From contig JACPUD010000057.1 in assembly GCA_016192435.1 (NCBI GenBank), positions 1 to 64,000 of the forward strand: DNA of 64,000 nt, in the 5' to 3' direction. A program made the position numbers and the translations under genes. The stretch comes from Rhodocyclales bacterium. GTDB taxonomy: Bacteria > Pseudomonadota > Gammaproteobacteria > Burkholderiales > Rhodocyclaceae. This document shows, piece by piece, positions 9,647 to 18,765 of this stretch. Positions within the stretch are counted from its first letter, which is position 1. Every line of letters begins with the position of its first letter. The notes beneath the pieces were generated by a model. That model was not told the DNA's origin, made no database searches, and saw only the letters and a list, made by a program, of their open reading frames with translations.

Positions 9647-10627
9647 ATGCTCGCCGTCCTGCGCCACCGGATGCACGAAACATTCGTCCGCTGGGCCTTG
9701 CGCGTGCGTCCACCCGAGCCGGCTCCGATTGTTCTCACCCAGCGCCGCGTCTATGTCCTGCCGACGCGGGCCGGCCTGGCCTACGCCACCGCACTGGGGG
9801 TCATCCTGCTCGGCGCGATGAACTACAACCTGAGCCTCGGTCATGCGCTGGTGTTTCTCCTGGCCGGACTGGGCGTCGTCACGATACTCCACACCTTTCG
9901 CAATCTCGCCCTGCTCGAAATCCGGCCCGGCCGCTGCGAGCCGGTATTCGTCGGCGATGTGGCCCGGTTTACGCTGGTCCTGAAAAGCCAGCGCCCGGAT
10001 ACCCGCACCAGTCTGCGTCTGTTCGTCAACGCCGATGCCCCGATCGAAGTCGATGTCGGGCCGCAGGCCAGCACGCTGGCCACCCTGGGTGTCGCCGCCA
10101 CAAAACGCGGCTGGCTGCCCATGCCGCGCGCCACCATCGAAACCACCTGGCCGCTGGGGCTGGTGCGCGCCTGGAGCTATGCCGTTCCCGATCTGAACTG
10201 CCTGGTCTATCCGGCCCCGGCCGCCACCGCGCCGCCGCTGCCCTGGGGCGGCGAGGCGGCGCGAGGCTCGACCAGGGACGGCCGCGGTGCGGACGATTTT
10301 TCCGGTTTGCGCAAGCACCAGGTGGCCGATGCGCCACGTCATGTCGCCTGGAAGGCCGTCGCCCGTCAGCAGGATGGGCCGCTGCTGACCAAGCTCTTCT
10401 CCGGGGCGAGCGCACAACAGATCTGGCTCGACTGGAATACCTTGCCCGACGCGATCGCCTGCGAACAGCGGCTGTCTATCCTCGCCCGCTGGATGCTCGA
10501 TGCCGATGCCGCCGGGCTGGCCTGGGGCTTGCGGCTGCCTGCGTTGCAACTGGCGCCGGACAACGGCCCGGAGCAACTCGCTGCCGGCCTGCGCGCCCTG
10601 GCGCTGTACCGGGATGGCAAGGGCTGA
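9647..10627 (+). CDS. DUF58 domain-containing membrane protein
   Basis: The 326-residue protein has two N-terminal transmembrane helices (about residues 40-80) and then a periplasm-like beta domain. The DUF58 signature region follows around GTRDGRGADDFSGLRKHQVAD, then PRHVAWKAVARQQ. DUF58 proteins are von-Willebrand-A-like partners of MoxR ATPases. It follows moxR by 23 bp and its last 14 bases overlap the start of the transglutaminase gene, which argues for a joint complex. The precise role is unknown in this family. Confidence 0.88.
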   Translation: MLAVLRHRMHETFVRWALRVRPPEPAPIVLTQRRVYVLPTRAGLAYATALGVILLGAMNYNLSLGHALVFLLAGLGVVTILHTFRNLALLEIRPGRCEPVFVGDVARFTLVLKSQRPDTRTSLRLFVNADAPIEVDVGPQASTLATLGVAATKRGWLPMPRATIETTWPLGLVRAWSYAVPDLNCLVYPAPAATAPPLPWGGEAARGSTRDGRGADDFSGLRKHQVADAPRHVAWKAVARQQDGPLLTKLFSGASAQQIWLDWNTLPDAIACEQRLSILARWMLDADAAGLAWGLRLPALQLAPDNGPEQLAAGLRALALYRDGKG

Positions 10628-12560
10628 CCGTCCCGTCAGCGGCCGCCAGGCCTGGTGGCTGTTGGCCACGGCGCTTGCCGCCAGCGCGCCGCTGGTGCAG
10701 CAGGTTCCGCTGTGGTTGGCGCTGGTCGCGGCATGCGCGTTCGCCTGGCGCGCAGCGCTGACCTGGCGCCAATGGCACTTGCCGCCGCGCTGGCTGCTGG
10801 TGCTGCTGGTCATGGCCGGTACGGTCGGCGTGTTCCTGCAATACCGCAGCATCATGGGTCGCACACCGGGCATCGCCCTGCTGGTGGTGTTTCTGGCGCT
10901 GAAACTGCTTGAACTGCGCGCGGCGCGCGACGCGGTGGCGACTGCACTGCTGTGTTACTTCCTGGTCCTCGGCCAGTTCCTGTTCACCCAGACGATAGCC
11001 ACGGCCTTGCTGGCCGGACTCACGGTGTTGATCACCACCGCCACCCTGCTGGCCGCCAGCGACGACCGCCCGCAGCCGCAGCAACAACTGCGGCGCGCCG
11101 CGTTGCTGCTGGCGCAGGCGATGCCTTTCATGCTGCTGCTGTTCGTCTTGTTTCCGCGCGTGCAGGGACCGCTCTGGGGCCTGCCGCAGGACCGCTTTTC
11201 GGCCGTGTCGGGTTTGTCCGACACCATGGCGCCCGGCACGATCGCCCAGCTCTCGCAATCGGATGCCATCGCCTTCCGGGTTCGCTTCGAGGGCGCCGTA
11301 CCGGCGCAGTCGCAGCTTTACTGGCGCGGCCCGGTGATGCCCGCATTCGACGGCCGCAGTTGGCGGGTTGCGCAAACCCGGGGGGCTTATCCGGCAGTTC
11401 CGTACGCCGGATCGGGAACCCCGGTGGACTACGAAGTGACCCTGGAGCCGCATGGAAAATTCTGGCTGTTTGCGCTGGAAATGCCGGCCACCTTGCCGGC
11501 GGACAGCGCCTTGACCGTCGACTACCAGCCGATCGCCCGCCAGGCGGTGCGCAATCGCATGCGCTATACGCAAAGCGCCTGGCCCGAGGCGATCGCCGGC
11601 GAACGGGAATCGCCCGCCATGTTACGTGCCGCGCTGGCCCTGCCCGATGGCGGCAATCCGCGCACCCGCGCCGTCGGTGCCGCCTGGCGCGCCCAGCATG
11701 GCGAAGATGGTGCGGCCATCCTGGCCGCGGCCCAGAGCCTGTTCAACCAGCAGCTCCTGATCTACACCCTGAATCCACCGCTGCTGGGGCCCGACATGGT
11801 CGATGAGTTTCTGTTCGATACCAAGCGCGGCTTCTGCGAGCACTTCGCCGCCGCCTTTGTTTTCAGCCTGCGCAGCGCCGGCGTCCCGGCCCGAGTGGTG
11901 GCCGGCTACCAGGGCGGCGAAGTCAATCCGGTGGACGGCTACCTGGAGGTACGCCAGTACGATGCCCACGCCTGGGCCGAAGCCTGGATTGCCGGCCGCG
12001 GCTGGGTGCGCGTCGACCCGACGGCGATTTCCGCGCCGAGCCGCATCAACAGCAACCTGGCTGCGGCGATTCCTGCCGGCGAAGGCCTGCCCTTCCTGGC
12101 GCGCGCCGCCTGGCTCAAGGACTTGCGCCATCGGCTGGATGCCGTGACCAACGGCTGGAATCAATGGGTGCTCGGCTACAACCCGCAGCGCCAGCGCGAC
12201 CTGCTGGCCAGCCTCGGCATGAGCGCGCCGGACTGGCGCAGCATGACCGCGGTGCTGTCGGTTCTGTGCGGTGCGGTGATGCTCGGACTGACCGCCTGGA
12301 TTCTGCGCAATCGCCTGCGCGTCGATCCGGCGCTGGCGGCATGGCGACGTTTCACCCGCCGTCTGGCCAGGCGCGGCATTGCCTGGCAGCCTTGGGAGGG
12401 ACCGCTGGCCTTTGCCGAACGCGCGGCCGCCCTGGCACCGCTCCACGCCGCGGGAATTCGCGAAATTGCTGCCCTGTATGTACGCCTGCGTTACGGCCCC
12501 GCCCCGCAGGGTAGCGACCTGGAGCGGCTCAAGCGCCGCATCGCCGGATTCCGGCCATGA
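10614..12560 (+). CDS. DUF3488/transglutaminase-like membrane protein (TgpA-like)
   Basis: The 648-residue protein begins inside the end of the DUF58 gene (ATG 10614). It has about six N-terminal transmembrane helices (DUF3488, residues 10-180), a periplasmic transglutaminase-like domain and a final transmembrane helix near residue 565. The cysteine-protease-like triad is intact: Cys in RGFCEHFAAAF, His in YDAHAWAEAW and Asp in WVRVDPTA. Pseudomonas TgpA is an essential inner-membrane protein probably acting on the cell envelope. The coupling to moxR and DUF58 upstream and to mltB downstream (ATGA overlap) fits that. Confidence 0.9.
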   Translation: MARADRPVSGRQAWWLLATALAASAPLVQQVPLWLALVAACAFAWRAALTWRQWHLPPRWLLVLLVMAGTVGVFLQYRSIMGRTPGIALLVVFLALKLLELRAARDAVATALLCYFLVLGQFLFTQTIATALLAGLTVLITTATLLAASDDRPQPQQQLRRAALLLAQAMPFMLLLFVLFPRVQGPLWGLPQDRFSAVSGLSDTMAPGTIAQLSQSDAIAFRVRFEGAVPAQSQLYWRGPVMPAFDGRSWRVAQTRGAYPAVPYAGSGTPVDYEVTLEPHGKFWLFALEMPATLPADSALTVDYQPIARQAVRNRMRYTQSAWPEAIAGERESPAMLRAALALPDGGNPRTRAVGAAWRAQHGEDGAAILAAAQSLFNQQLLIYTLNPPLLGPDMVDEFLFDTKRGFCEHFAAAFVFSLRSAGVPARVVAGYQGGEVNPVDGYLEVRQYDAHAWAEAWIAGRGWVRVDPTAISAPSRINSNLAAAIPAGEGLPFLARAAWLKDLRHRLDAVTNGWNQWVLGYNPQRQRDLLASLGMSAPDWRSMTAVLSVLCGAVMLGLTAWILRNRLRVDPALAAWRRFTRRLARRGIAWQPWEGPLAFAERAAALAPLHAAGIREIAALYVRLRYGPAPQGSDLERLKRRIAGFRP

Positions 12561-13570
12561 CCCGTCTATTTCTGCTCATTGTGCTGGCCATCGTCAGCGC
12601 GCAAGCGCGCGCCGAGGACTATGCGCAGCGCGCCGACGTGCAGGCCTTCGTCGAGCACATGCAGCGGCAGCACGATTTCGATGCGGAATCGCTCAATGAG
12701 CTGTTTCGTCGGACCCAGCCGATCGCCGCCGTGATCAAGGCCATCCTGCCGCCCAAGGATCCCGGCGTGCGCTCCTGGCGGGCCTACCGCGGACGCTTTG
12801 TCGAGCCCAAACGCATCGCCGCGGGGCGGCGCTTCATGCAGCTCCATGGCGCAGAACTGGCCGCCGCCGAATCGCGCTTTGGCGTGCCGGCCGAGATCAT
12901 CGCCGCCATCATCGGCATCGAAACTTTCTACGGCAAACACCCGGGCCGCTTCGAAGCCTTTGCCGCGCTGACCACCCTGGCCTTCGACTACCCGCCGCGG
13001 GCCGAACTGTTTCGCCGCGAGCTCGAAGAACTGCTGCTGTTGGCGCGCGAGGAAAACCGCAGCCCGCTGTCCTACATCGGTTCCTACGCCGGCGCCCTGG
13101 GTCTGCCGCAATTCCTGCCGTCCTCCCGCCGCCGCTTCGCGATCGATTTCGACGACGACGGCCGCATCGATCTGGATGCCAGCCCGGCCGATGCCATCGG
13201 CAGCGTCGCCAATTTTCTGGCCGGCCACGGCTGGGAACGCGATGCGCCGATCGCTGTCAGCGTCGGTATCACCGGCGATGGCGTGCAGGCGCTGATCGAC
13301 GAAGGCATCGCGCCGCAACGCGCACCGCGGCAGTTGGCTGCGGCCAATGTGCGACTGACAAGAGTTGGCGCTGACGACACGGCGCCGGACGAAGCCGGCG
13401 AGGCGTTTCCCGACCGGCCGGCGGCCCTGATCGATCTGATCACGCCCAACGCGGCCACCGAGTACCGTCTCGGCTTTCGCAACTTCTATGTGATCACGCG
13501 CTACAACCGCAGCAGCTTCTATGCGGCAGCCGTGATGGACCTGGCAACCGAACTGCAGGCGTCAAAGTAG
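12557..13570 (+). CDS. mltB: Lytic murein transglycosylase B
   Basis: A 337-residue exported protein with a cleavable signal ending ARAED. The catalytic glutamate lies in IIGIETFYGKHPGRF, followed by SYAGALGLPQFLPSS and the EF-hand-like Ca-binding loop DFDDDGRIDLDA, all typical of MltB/Slt35. It cleaves peptidoglycan between MurNAc and GlcNAc with anhydro-MurNAc formation. There is no lipobox, so it is probably soluble like SltB. Around residues 267-276 the segment TRVGADDTAP is encoded by a copy of the dispersed 24-bp repeat. It overlaps tgpA by ATGA and converges with rpoS, overlapping its end by nine bases. Confidence 0.9.
   Translation: MTRLFLLIVLAIVSAQARAEDYAQRADVQAFVEHMQRQHDFDAESLNELFRRTQPIAAVIKAILPPKDPGVRSWRAYRGRFVEPKRIAAGRRFMQLHGAELAAAESRFGVPAEIIAAIIGIETFYGKHPGRFEAFAALTTLAFDYPPRAELFRRELEELLLLAREENRSPLSYIGSYAGALGLPQFLPSSRRRFAIDFDDDGRIDLDASPADAIGSVANFLAGHGWERDAPIAVSVGITGDGVQALIDEGIAPQRAPRQLAAANVRLTRVGADDTAPDEAGEAFPDRPAALIDLITPNAATEYRLGFRNFYVITRYNRSSFYAAAVMDLATELQASK
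13361..13384 (+). repeat. Dispersed 24-bp repeat, copy 3 (inside mltB)
   Basis: AGAGTTGGCGCTGAC, GAC, ACGGCG: a perfect consensus match. It lies in frame in mltB, encoding R-V-G-A-D-D-T-A between the conserved domain and the C-terminal segment. Confidence 0.8.
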
Positions 13571-14494
13571 CGCGTCGGGCGTCAGCCCGTCGCGGGCGAT
13601 GCGTTTCCTCAGCTTGGCCAGGGCTTCCATCTGGATCTGGCGCACGCGTTCCCGGGTCAGGCCCAGATCGCCGGCGATGACTTCCAGTGTCGTCGCGTCG
13701 TTGCCGCCCAGGCCGTAGCGGCGTTCGACGACTAGGCGCTGGCGCTCGGTGAGCTGCGCCACCCAGTCCGCCACCAGCATCTCGGCCTCGTGCTGGGCCA
13801 AATGGTCAGCCGGATCCTCGCTGGCCTCATCGGCCATCGAATCGGACATCGACAAGTCGGGATCGACGTCGAGCGGCGAATCGAGCGAGGCGGAACGCTC
13901 GTTGAGCAGCAGCAACTGGCGGATTTCAGCGACGGGACGATCCAGCAAGCGAGCCACGCCTTCCAGCATGGCGCCGGGCGTCTCCTCGTCCGCGCCGCGC
14001 TCGCGGTCGAGCCGGCGCATGGCGCGCAGGACGATATTGAGTTCCTTGATGACGTAGATCGGCAGGCGCACGGTGCGCGACTGGTTCATGATCGCGCGTT
14101 CGACGTTTTGCCGGATCCACCAGGTGGCGTAGGTCGAAAAACGAAAGCCGCGTTCCGGATCGAACTTTTCCAGCGCATGGATCAGGCCCAGGTTGCCTTC
14201 CTCGATCAAGTCGTCGAGCGGCAGGCCGCGATGCAGGTAGTGGCGGGCGATGCTGACCACCAGCCGCAGATTGGCCTCGATCATGTGCTGCCGCGCCAGG
14301 AAATCGCCGGCGCGCACGGCACGCGCCAACTTGATTTCCTCGGCGGCGGTCAACAGCGGCGTCGCACCGATCTCGTGCAGGTAGAACTGGGTGATGTCTT
14401 CGATGAAGCCGGATTCGTGCGAATCCGCAATCGCCTCGGCGGCCTCGGCGGCCTCGGCGGCGTCGCGTTCCGGTAGCAAGGCGTCGTCGTTCAT
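13562..14494 (-). CDS. rpoS: RNA polymerase stationary-phase sigma factor
   Basis: A 310-residue sigma-70-family protein with region 1.2 (ITQFYLHEIGATPLLTAAEE) and region 2 (DLIEEGNLGLIHALEKFDPERG, FSTYATWWIRQNVERAI). Region 3 and region 4 follow, the latter with helix-turn-helix DLGLTRERVRQIQMEAL. The short region 1.1 and overall length are those of RpoS rather than RpoD. It directs general stress and stationary-phase transcription. It is the last gene of surE-pcm-nlpD-rpoS, six bases after nlpD; in other bacteria its main promoter lies inside nlpD. An Ala/Glu repeat (AAEAAEAAEA) near residue 15 is a lineage feature. Confidence 0.95.
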   Translation of the reverse strand: MNDDALLPERDAAEAAEAAEAIADSHESGFIEDITQFYLHEIGATPLLTAAEEIKLARAVRAGDFLARQHMIEANLRLVVSIARHYLHRGLPLDDLIEEGNLGLIHALEKFDPERGFRFSTYATWWIRQNVERAIMNQSRTVRLPIYVIKELNIVLRAMRRLDRERGADEETPGAMLEGVARLLDRPVAEIRQLLLLNERSASLDSPLDVDPDLSMSDSMADEASEDPADHLAQHEAEMLVADWVAQLTERQRLVVERRYGLGGNDATTLEVIAGDLGLTRERVRQIQMEALAKLRKRIARDGLTPDALL

Positions 14495-14500
14495 CGAGCC

Positions 14501-15424
14501 TCAGCGCGCCGGAAGAAACTTCTGCGGATCGGCCGGCTTGCCCTGACGGCGAATCTCGAAATGCAGGCGCGGACTTTCGGTATCGGTGCTGCCCATTTCG
14601 GCAATCTTCTGGCCGCGGGCGACGGTATCCTTTTCCTTGACCAGCAGTTTGCTGTTGTGGGCATACACCGAGAGATAAGTCGCGTTGTGGCGCAGCACCA
14701 CGAGGTTGCCGTAGCCGCGCAAACCCGCACCGGCATAGGAGACCACGCCGCCGGCCGCCGCCAGTACCGGATCGCCCGCCTTGCCGGCGATATCGACCCC
14801 CTTGCTGCTGCCTTCGGCAAACGGGGCGATCAGCTTGCCGTTGGCCGGCCACATCCAATCCACCTCGTCGCCGGTGACGACCGGCTTCTCGGCAGCTCTG
14901 GGTTCCGCCGCACGCGCCTCGGGTTTGACTTCCGCCGGCGCTGCGGCTGTTGCCGCCTGCTGCGCCTTGGCCAGCGCCGCATCGGACCAGCCCAGCTTGC
15001 CGCCCTTGGGCTCGCGCTTGAGGCTGGCGCTGTTACTGCCGCCCGCCGTGGCGCCCGGTGCCGGCTTGACCTCGATCGGCGCGCTGGAAGTCACCGGCTT
15101 CGCCACCGCGACCGGCGCGGCATCGTCCGGCGGCGTGACGCGCAGTTGCTGGCCGATACGGAGCAGATTGGGATTGTCGAGACTGTTCCAGGACGCCACG
15201 TCCTTGTGATCCTGGCCATGATCGAGCGCGATGCTGTAGAGCGTATCGCCCTTCTTGACCGTGTGATAGCGAACGCCGGGATCGCTTGTCGCCGGTTCGG
15301 CCGGCTGCGCCGCTGCCGGCGCCGGCTGCGCCGCGCCGCGCTCCTCGACCGGCGCCGGCGCATGGCTGGCGCAGCCGCCGAGGATGGGCAACAGTACAAC
15401 CAGGATCAGACGTGTAGCGCTCAT
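14501..15424 (-). CDS. nlpD: NlpD-like lipoprotein (LysM plus degenerate M23 peptidase)
   Basis: A 307-residue lipoprotein with signal [10 protein letters not shown] (Cys18), a LysM domain about residues 52-97 ([15 protein letters not shown]) and a long Ala/Pro linker. A C-terminal M23 (LytM) domain starts near residue 195. The first zinc-binding histidine is replaced (SKGVDIAG), as in E. coli NlpD, so it should be catalytically inactive and act as an activator of an amidase during septal peptidoglycan splitting. Its start overlaps the end of pcm (ATGA) and rpoS follows, the classical order. Confidence 0.92.
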   Translation of the reverse strand: MSATRLILVVLLPILGGCASHAPAPVEERGAAQPAPAAAQPAEPATSDPGVRYHTVKKGDTLYSIALDHGQDHKDVASWNSLDNPNLLRIGQQLRVTPPDDAAPVAVAKPVTSSAPIEVKPAPGATAGGSNSASLKREPKGGKLGWSDAALAKAQQAATAAAPAEVKPEARAAEPRAAEKPVVTGDEVDWMWPANGKLIAPFAEGSSKGVDIAGKAGDPVLAAAGGVVSYAGAGLRGYGNLVVLRHNATYLSVYAHNSKLLVKEKDTVARGQKIAEMGSTDTESPRLHFEIRRQGKPADPQKFLPAR

Positions 15425-16080
15425 TCGACTCCCGGCAACAACGGCACGAAGCGCACCGCGTCAAATCTGGTTTCGACAAAGCCGCTTGCGCTGCGTTCGA
15501 CCAGGCTGATCACCTGTTCGGCGCCGCCCAGCGGCATGATCAGCCGCCCCCCCGGAGCCAGTTGCGCCAGCAGAGTCTGCGGTACCGCGGCCGCAGCGGC
15601 GGCCAATATGATGGTATCAAACGGCGCCGCTTCCGGCAGCCCCAGATTGCCGTCGGCGTGTTTCAGGCGGATGTGCGACAGCTTGATCTGCTTCAGATTG
15701 TCGCGTGCCCGCGCCAGGAGCGGCGCAATGCGCTCCACCGCGAATACCTGCTTCGACAGCACGCCGAGTATCGCCGCCTGGTAGCCGCAGCCGGCACCGA
15801 TCTCCAGTGTCTTGCCCAACTGGCGACCGGCGATCAGCAGTTCGATCATGCGCGCCACGACGTAAGGCTGCGAGATGGTCTGGCCGAACCCCAGCGGCAG
15901 CGCCGTGTCGTCGTAGGCGCGATTCGCCAGCGCCTGCTCGATGAAAATATGGCGCGGCACCAATCCCATGGCATGCAGCACGCGCGCATCGCCGATGCCC
16001 TGCGCGCGCAGGCGCTCGACCATGCGCGTACGGGTACGCTGCGAGGTCATGCCGATGCCGGTCAGCGCAGCGGTATTCAT
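15421..16080 (-). CDS. pcm: Protein-L-isoaspartate O-methyltransferase
   Basis: The 219-residue enzyme methylates isoaspartyl residues in aged proteins using SAM. Motifs are [14 protein letters not shown], the SAM-binding loop [14 protein letters not shown], and the final PLLPGVE typical of PCMT. The ATG at 16080 overlaps the surE stop (ATGA) and its own stop overlaps the nlpD start, so all four genes are translationally coupled. The length matches E. coli Pcm (208) with a slightly longer N-terminus. Confidence 0.93.
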   Translation of the reverse strand: MNTAALTGIGMTSQRTRTRMVERLRAQGIGDARVLHAMGLVPRHIFIEQALANRAYDDTALPLGFGQTISQPYVVARMIELLIAGRQLGKTLEIGAGCGYQAAILGVLSKQVFAVERIAPLLARARDNLKQIKLSHIRLKHADGNLGLPEAAPFDTIILAAAAAAVPQTLLAQLAPGGRLIMPLGGAEQVISLVERSASGFVETRFDAVRFVPLLPGVE

Positions 16081-16826
16081 CGCTCCGGCGCCAGCCAGCT
16101 GCGCACGCTGGCCAGCTGCGCCGCATGGGTCAGGTCGATTTGCAGCGGCGTGACCGACACCCAGCCGTGTTCCACGGCCCAGAAATCCGTGCCTTCGCCG
16201 GCGTCCGCCGCGGGACCGGCAGCGCCGATCCAGTACAGCGTCTCGCCGCGCGGACTGACCGATTTCACGGCCGGCTCGGCCTTGTGGCGGCGTCCCAGGC
16301 GCGTGACCTGGATGCCGCGCAATTCCTCGTAGGGCAGGTCCGGCACGTTGACATTGAGCAGCACGGGTTCGGCAAACGGCGTCGCGCTGAAGCGCTGCAC
16401 CAGTTCGCGCGCAACGCGTCCGGCGGTGTCGAAATGCTTGCCGGCGAAGCTGCCCAGGGAGATCGCGATCGACGGCACCCCGAGCAAATAGCCTTCGGTC
16501 GCCGCGGCCACGGTGCCGGAATAGATCGTGTCGTCGCCCATGTTGGCGCCGAGATTGATGCCCGACACCACCATGTCCGGCTGGTGATCGAGCAAGCCGG
16601 TGACCGCCAGATGCACGCAATCCGACGGTGTGCCGCTGACGTACATGTAACCGTTGGCGGCACGGCGCAGATGCATCGGACGATCCAGCGTCAATGAATT
16701 GCTGGCACCGCTGCGGTTGAGTTCCGGCGCCACCACCGTAATCTGACCGAGGTCGCTGAGGCTGGTCGCAAGCTGGGCGAGCCCCGGCGCGAAATAGCCG
16801 TCGTCGTTGCTGAGCAGAATGCGCAT
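16077..16826 (-). CDS. surE: 5'/3'-nucleotidase SurE
   Basis: The 249-residue metal-dependent nucleotidase starts [16 protein letters not shown], whose Asp-Asp pair binds the metal. It has the motifs [27 protein letters not shown] and [20 protein letters not shown], all intact. It dephosphorylates nucleoside monophosphates in stationary phase. ATG 16826 gives the standard start; an upstream ATG would add 12 unlikely residues. It heads the surE-pcm-nlpD-rpoS operon. Confidence 0.95.
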   Translation of the reverse strand: MRILLSNDDGYFAPGLAQLATSLSDLGQITVVAPELNRSGASNSLTLDRPMHLRRAANGYMYVSGTPSDCVHLAVTGLLDHQPDMVVSGINLGANMGDDTIYSGTVAAATEGYLLGVPSIAISLGSFAGKHFDTAGRVARELVQRFSATPFAEPVLLNVNVPDLPYEELRGIQVTRLGRRHKAEPAVKSVSPRGETLYWIGAAGPAADAGEGTDFWAVEHGWVSVTPLQIDLTHAAQLASVRSWLAPER

Positions 16827-16986
16827 GGAGGTCAGAGCCGGGATGATGAAAATCCAGCGCATATTTTAACTTATCGCGGCATGCCCCCTAAGACCGGAAC
16901 AGAAAGGGACTATGGCGCCAAGCCACCCGGCCGCAAGAGCCGATCGCGTGCGCTTCGGGCCGGCGGCGCGGGTTAGGATTGCCTTC

Positions 16987-18123
16987 ATGAGAACCGTGCT
17001 GCACGAAGCCGCTACCGCCATCCCGGATGAGGACTGGGCTCTGCTCGACCATGGCGATGACCCGTTTGTCAGCCGCGCCTTCCTCGGCACGGCCGAGAAA
17101 GTTGGCGCTGGCGGCCCGGCGCTGGGCTGGCAGGCCCGGCATCTGGCGCTGTACGACGGCAAGCGGCTGGCCGGTCTGCTGCCGCTGTACCTGCGCAGCC
17201 ATTCCTTCGGCGACTTCTCGCGCGACTGGAACTGGGCATCGGCCTGGCAGCGCGCCGGACTCGACTACTACCCGAAGCTGGTCAGCGGCATGCCCTACAC
17301 ACCCTCGCCCGGCCCGCGCCTGCTGGTGCGGCGGGACATGGCAAGGGAAAGCGTGGCGCCGGCGCTGATCGAGGCGGCGCTGGACCTCACGCGCCAACTC
17401 GGCGCGTCCTCCTGGCAATGCCTGTTCGTCGAAGAGGAGGATCGCGCCCGGCTGGCAGCGGCCGGCCTCCTGATGCGGCGCGGCGTGCAGTTCCACTGGT
17501 TCAACCGGGGCTATCGCGACTTCGACGACTACCTCGCCGGCTTCACCGCCGACAAGCGCAAGAAACTCAAGCGCGAACGCCGCGCCGTCGCCGAATCCGG
17601 CCTCACGCTCGAAGCCCGGCATGGCGACGAAATCGATGCCGAACTGTGGCGGGCGATACATCGCCAGTATCGCGACACCTTCGCCCGCTACGGCAACCAT
17701 CCGGCCTTCCCGCTGGAATTCTTCATCGAGGCCGGCGCCCTGCTCGCCAGGCGCCTGGTCGTCTTCGTCGCCTTTCAAGGGCAGACCCCGGTCGCCTCGG
17801 CCATCTGCTACCGCGATGCCGGCACGCTGTACGGCCGTCATTGGGGCAGTGAAATCGAATTGCCCGGCCTGCATTTCGAGCTCTGCTATTACCAGGGCAT
17901 CGACTACTGCATCCGCCACGGCCTGCAAAGCTTCGAGCCCGGCGCGCAGGGCGAGCACAAACTCGCCCGCGGCTTCGAGCCGGTCGCCACCTGGTCAGCG
18001 TTCTGGATCGCCCATCCCGGCATGCGCCGCGCGGTGGCCGACTTCATCGTCCGCGAAGATGCGGCGATGCAGGACTACGAAGCCGAAACCGCGAACCACC
18101 TGCCCTTCAAGCAGGCAGGCTGA
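16987..18123 (+). CDS. GNAT-superfamily N-acyltransferase, FemAB-like (PF04339 type)
   Basis: The 378-residue cytoplasmic protein matches the proteobacterial family annotated as peptidoglycan-biosynthesis-like N-acyltransferases. It has PFVSRAFLGTAE near the start, then GWQARHLALYDG, and a basic KRKKLKRERR helix. Further on are the double GNAT fold segment VASAICYRDAGTLYGRHWGS and the signature FELCYYQGIDYCIRHGLQ with FEPGAQGEHKLARGF. The substrate is unknown. A copy of the dispersed repeat spans its residues 38-45. ATG 16987 fits the family start. Confidence 0.82.
   Translation: MRTVLHEAATAIPDEDWALLDHGDDPFVSRAFLGTAEKVGAGGPALGWQARHLALYDGKRLAGLLPLYLRSHSFGDFSRDWNWASAWQRAGLDYYPKLVSGMPYTPSPGPRLLVRRDMARESVAPALIEAALDLTRQLGASSWQCLFVEEEDRARLAAAGLLMRRGVQFHWFNRGYRDFDDYLAGFTADKRKKLKRERRAVAESGLTLEARHGDEIDAELWRAIHRQYRDTFARYGNHPAFPLEFFIEAGALLARRLVVFVAFQGQTPVASAICYRDAGTLYGRHWGSEIELPGLHFELCYYQGIDYCIRHGLQSFEPGAQGEHKLARGFEPVATWSAFWIAHPGMRRAVADFIVREDAAMQDYEAETANHLPFKQAG
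17098..17121 (+). repeat. Dispersed 24-bp repeat, copy 4 (diverged, inside FemAB-like gene)
   Basis: AAAGTTGGCGCTGGC, GGC, CCGGCG: two mismatches to the consensus, in the same reading phase as the mltB copy (K-V-G-A). The surrounding protein aligns naturally with its family, so this may be chance similarity. Confidence 0.4.
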
Positions 18124-18134
18124 AGCTTCCGGCG

Positions 18135-18353
18135 TCAATGGTTGCCGGAAGCGATGGCAAACATCCGTTCGTTGCGCCGTTTGCGCGCCTCATCGACGGT
18201 CAGTCCGACCAGGCTCTCGGGCGGCAAGGGCACGTCCCAGTGCTGCTGGAACAAATCCATGTCCTCGCCGGTATCGAGGTGGGCACGGTAAACCTTCTCC
18301 TGCCAGGTCGGGGCGTTGGGCAGGGCAACCAGTTCGACGGATTCGATGCGCAT
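18135..18353 (-). CDS. Conserved small hypothetical protein
   Basis: A 72-residue soluble protein (MRIESVELVALPNAPTWQEK) with a good Shine-Dalgarno, AGAGGAAAC, six bases upstream of the ATG. It has a V-x-L-x-HLDTGEDMDLFQQHW stretch and ends in a basic helix (RKRRNERMFAIA). No domain is recognised. It converges with the FemAB-like gene; only 11 bp separate them. Confidence 0.6.
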   Translation of the reverse strand: MRIESVELVALPNAPTWQEKVYRAHLDTGEDMDLFQQHWDVPLPPESLVGLTVDEARKRRNERMFAIASGNH

Positions 18354-18482
18354 GGAAGTTTCCTCTTGAGGCTGGGGTTTTCCATCATCCTGCGCCCCGG
18401 AGCGGCACCCCGTAATCAGGAAATTGAACGGGAATCGCCCCTTGTTTCCGCTTCCCCCGCAGCACGAATCGCGATCAAGGCA

Positions 18483-18506
18483 AGAGTTGGCGCTGGCAGG
18501 ACGGCG
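18483..18506 (+). repeat. Dispersed 24-bp repeat, copy 5 (intergenic)
   Basis: AGAGTTGGCGCTGGC, AGG, ACGGCG: matches the consensus fully. It lies in the gap before the end of the DUF3820 gene. Confidence 0.75.
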
Positions 18507-18519
18507 CGACCTGAACCCG

Positions 18520-18759
18520 CTAGTCCTTGCGCAGTGCCGAATGCGGCCTTTCGCGCAGCGGATCGAGCAGGCCCGTCAGTCCGTTGTGGTCAAGCTCATG
18601 CATCAGCGCCAGCAGGCGACCGATCTCGCCCGGCGGGAAGCCTTCGCGGGCAAACCAGTTCAGGTAGTTCCCGGGCAGATCGGCTATCAGTCGCCCCTTG
18701 TGCTTGCCGAAGGGCATGGTTCGGGTGACCAGCAACTCCAGGAATTCGGCGTCCGCCAT
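18520..18759 (-). CDS. DUF3820 family protein
   Basis: The 79-residue protein contains the family signature MPFGKHKGRLIADLP, LNWFAREGFPPGE and a C-terminal LMHELDHNGL. The PFGKxKG motif resembles part of an exonuclease-associated fold in related proteins, but the function is unknown. The gene follows marC by six bases on the minus strand, so they share a transcript. Confidence 0.82.
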   Translation of the reverse strand: MADAEFLELLVTRTMPFGKHKGRLIADLPGNYLNWFAREGFPPGEIGRLLALMHELDHNGLTGLLDPLRERPHSALRKD

Positions 18760-18765
18760 CAGGTT

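Noticed and set aside
10714-10737. GTTGGCGCTGG core of the 24-bp repeat in the transglutaminase gene
   Set aside because: The flanking AGA and ACGGYG parts are absent; the bases simply encode a Leu/Ala-rich transmembrane helix.
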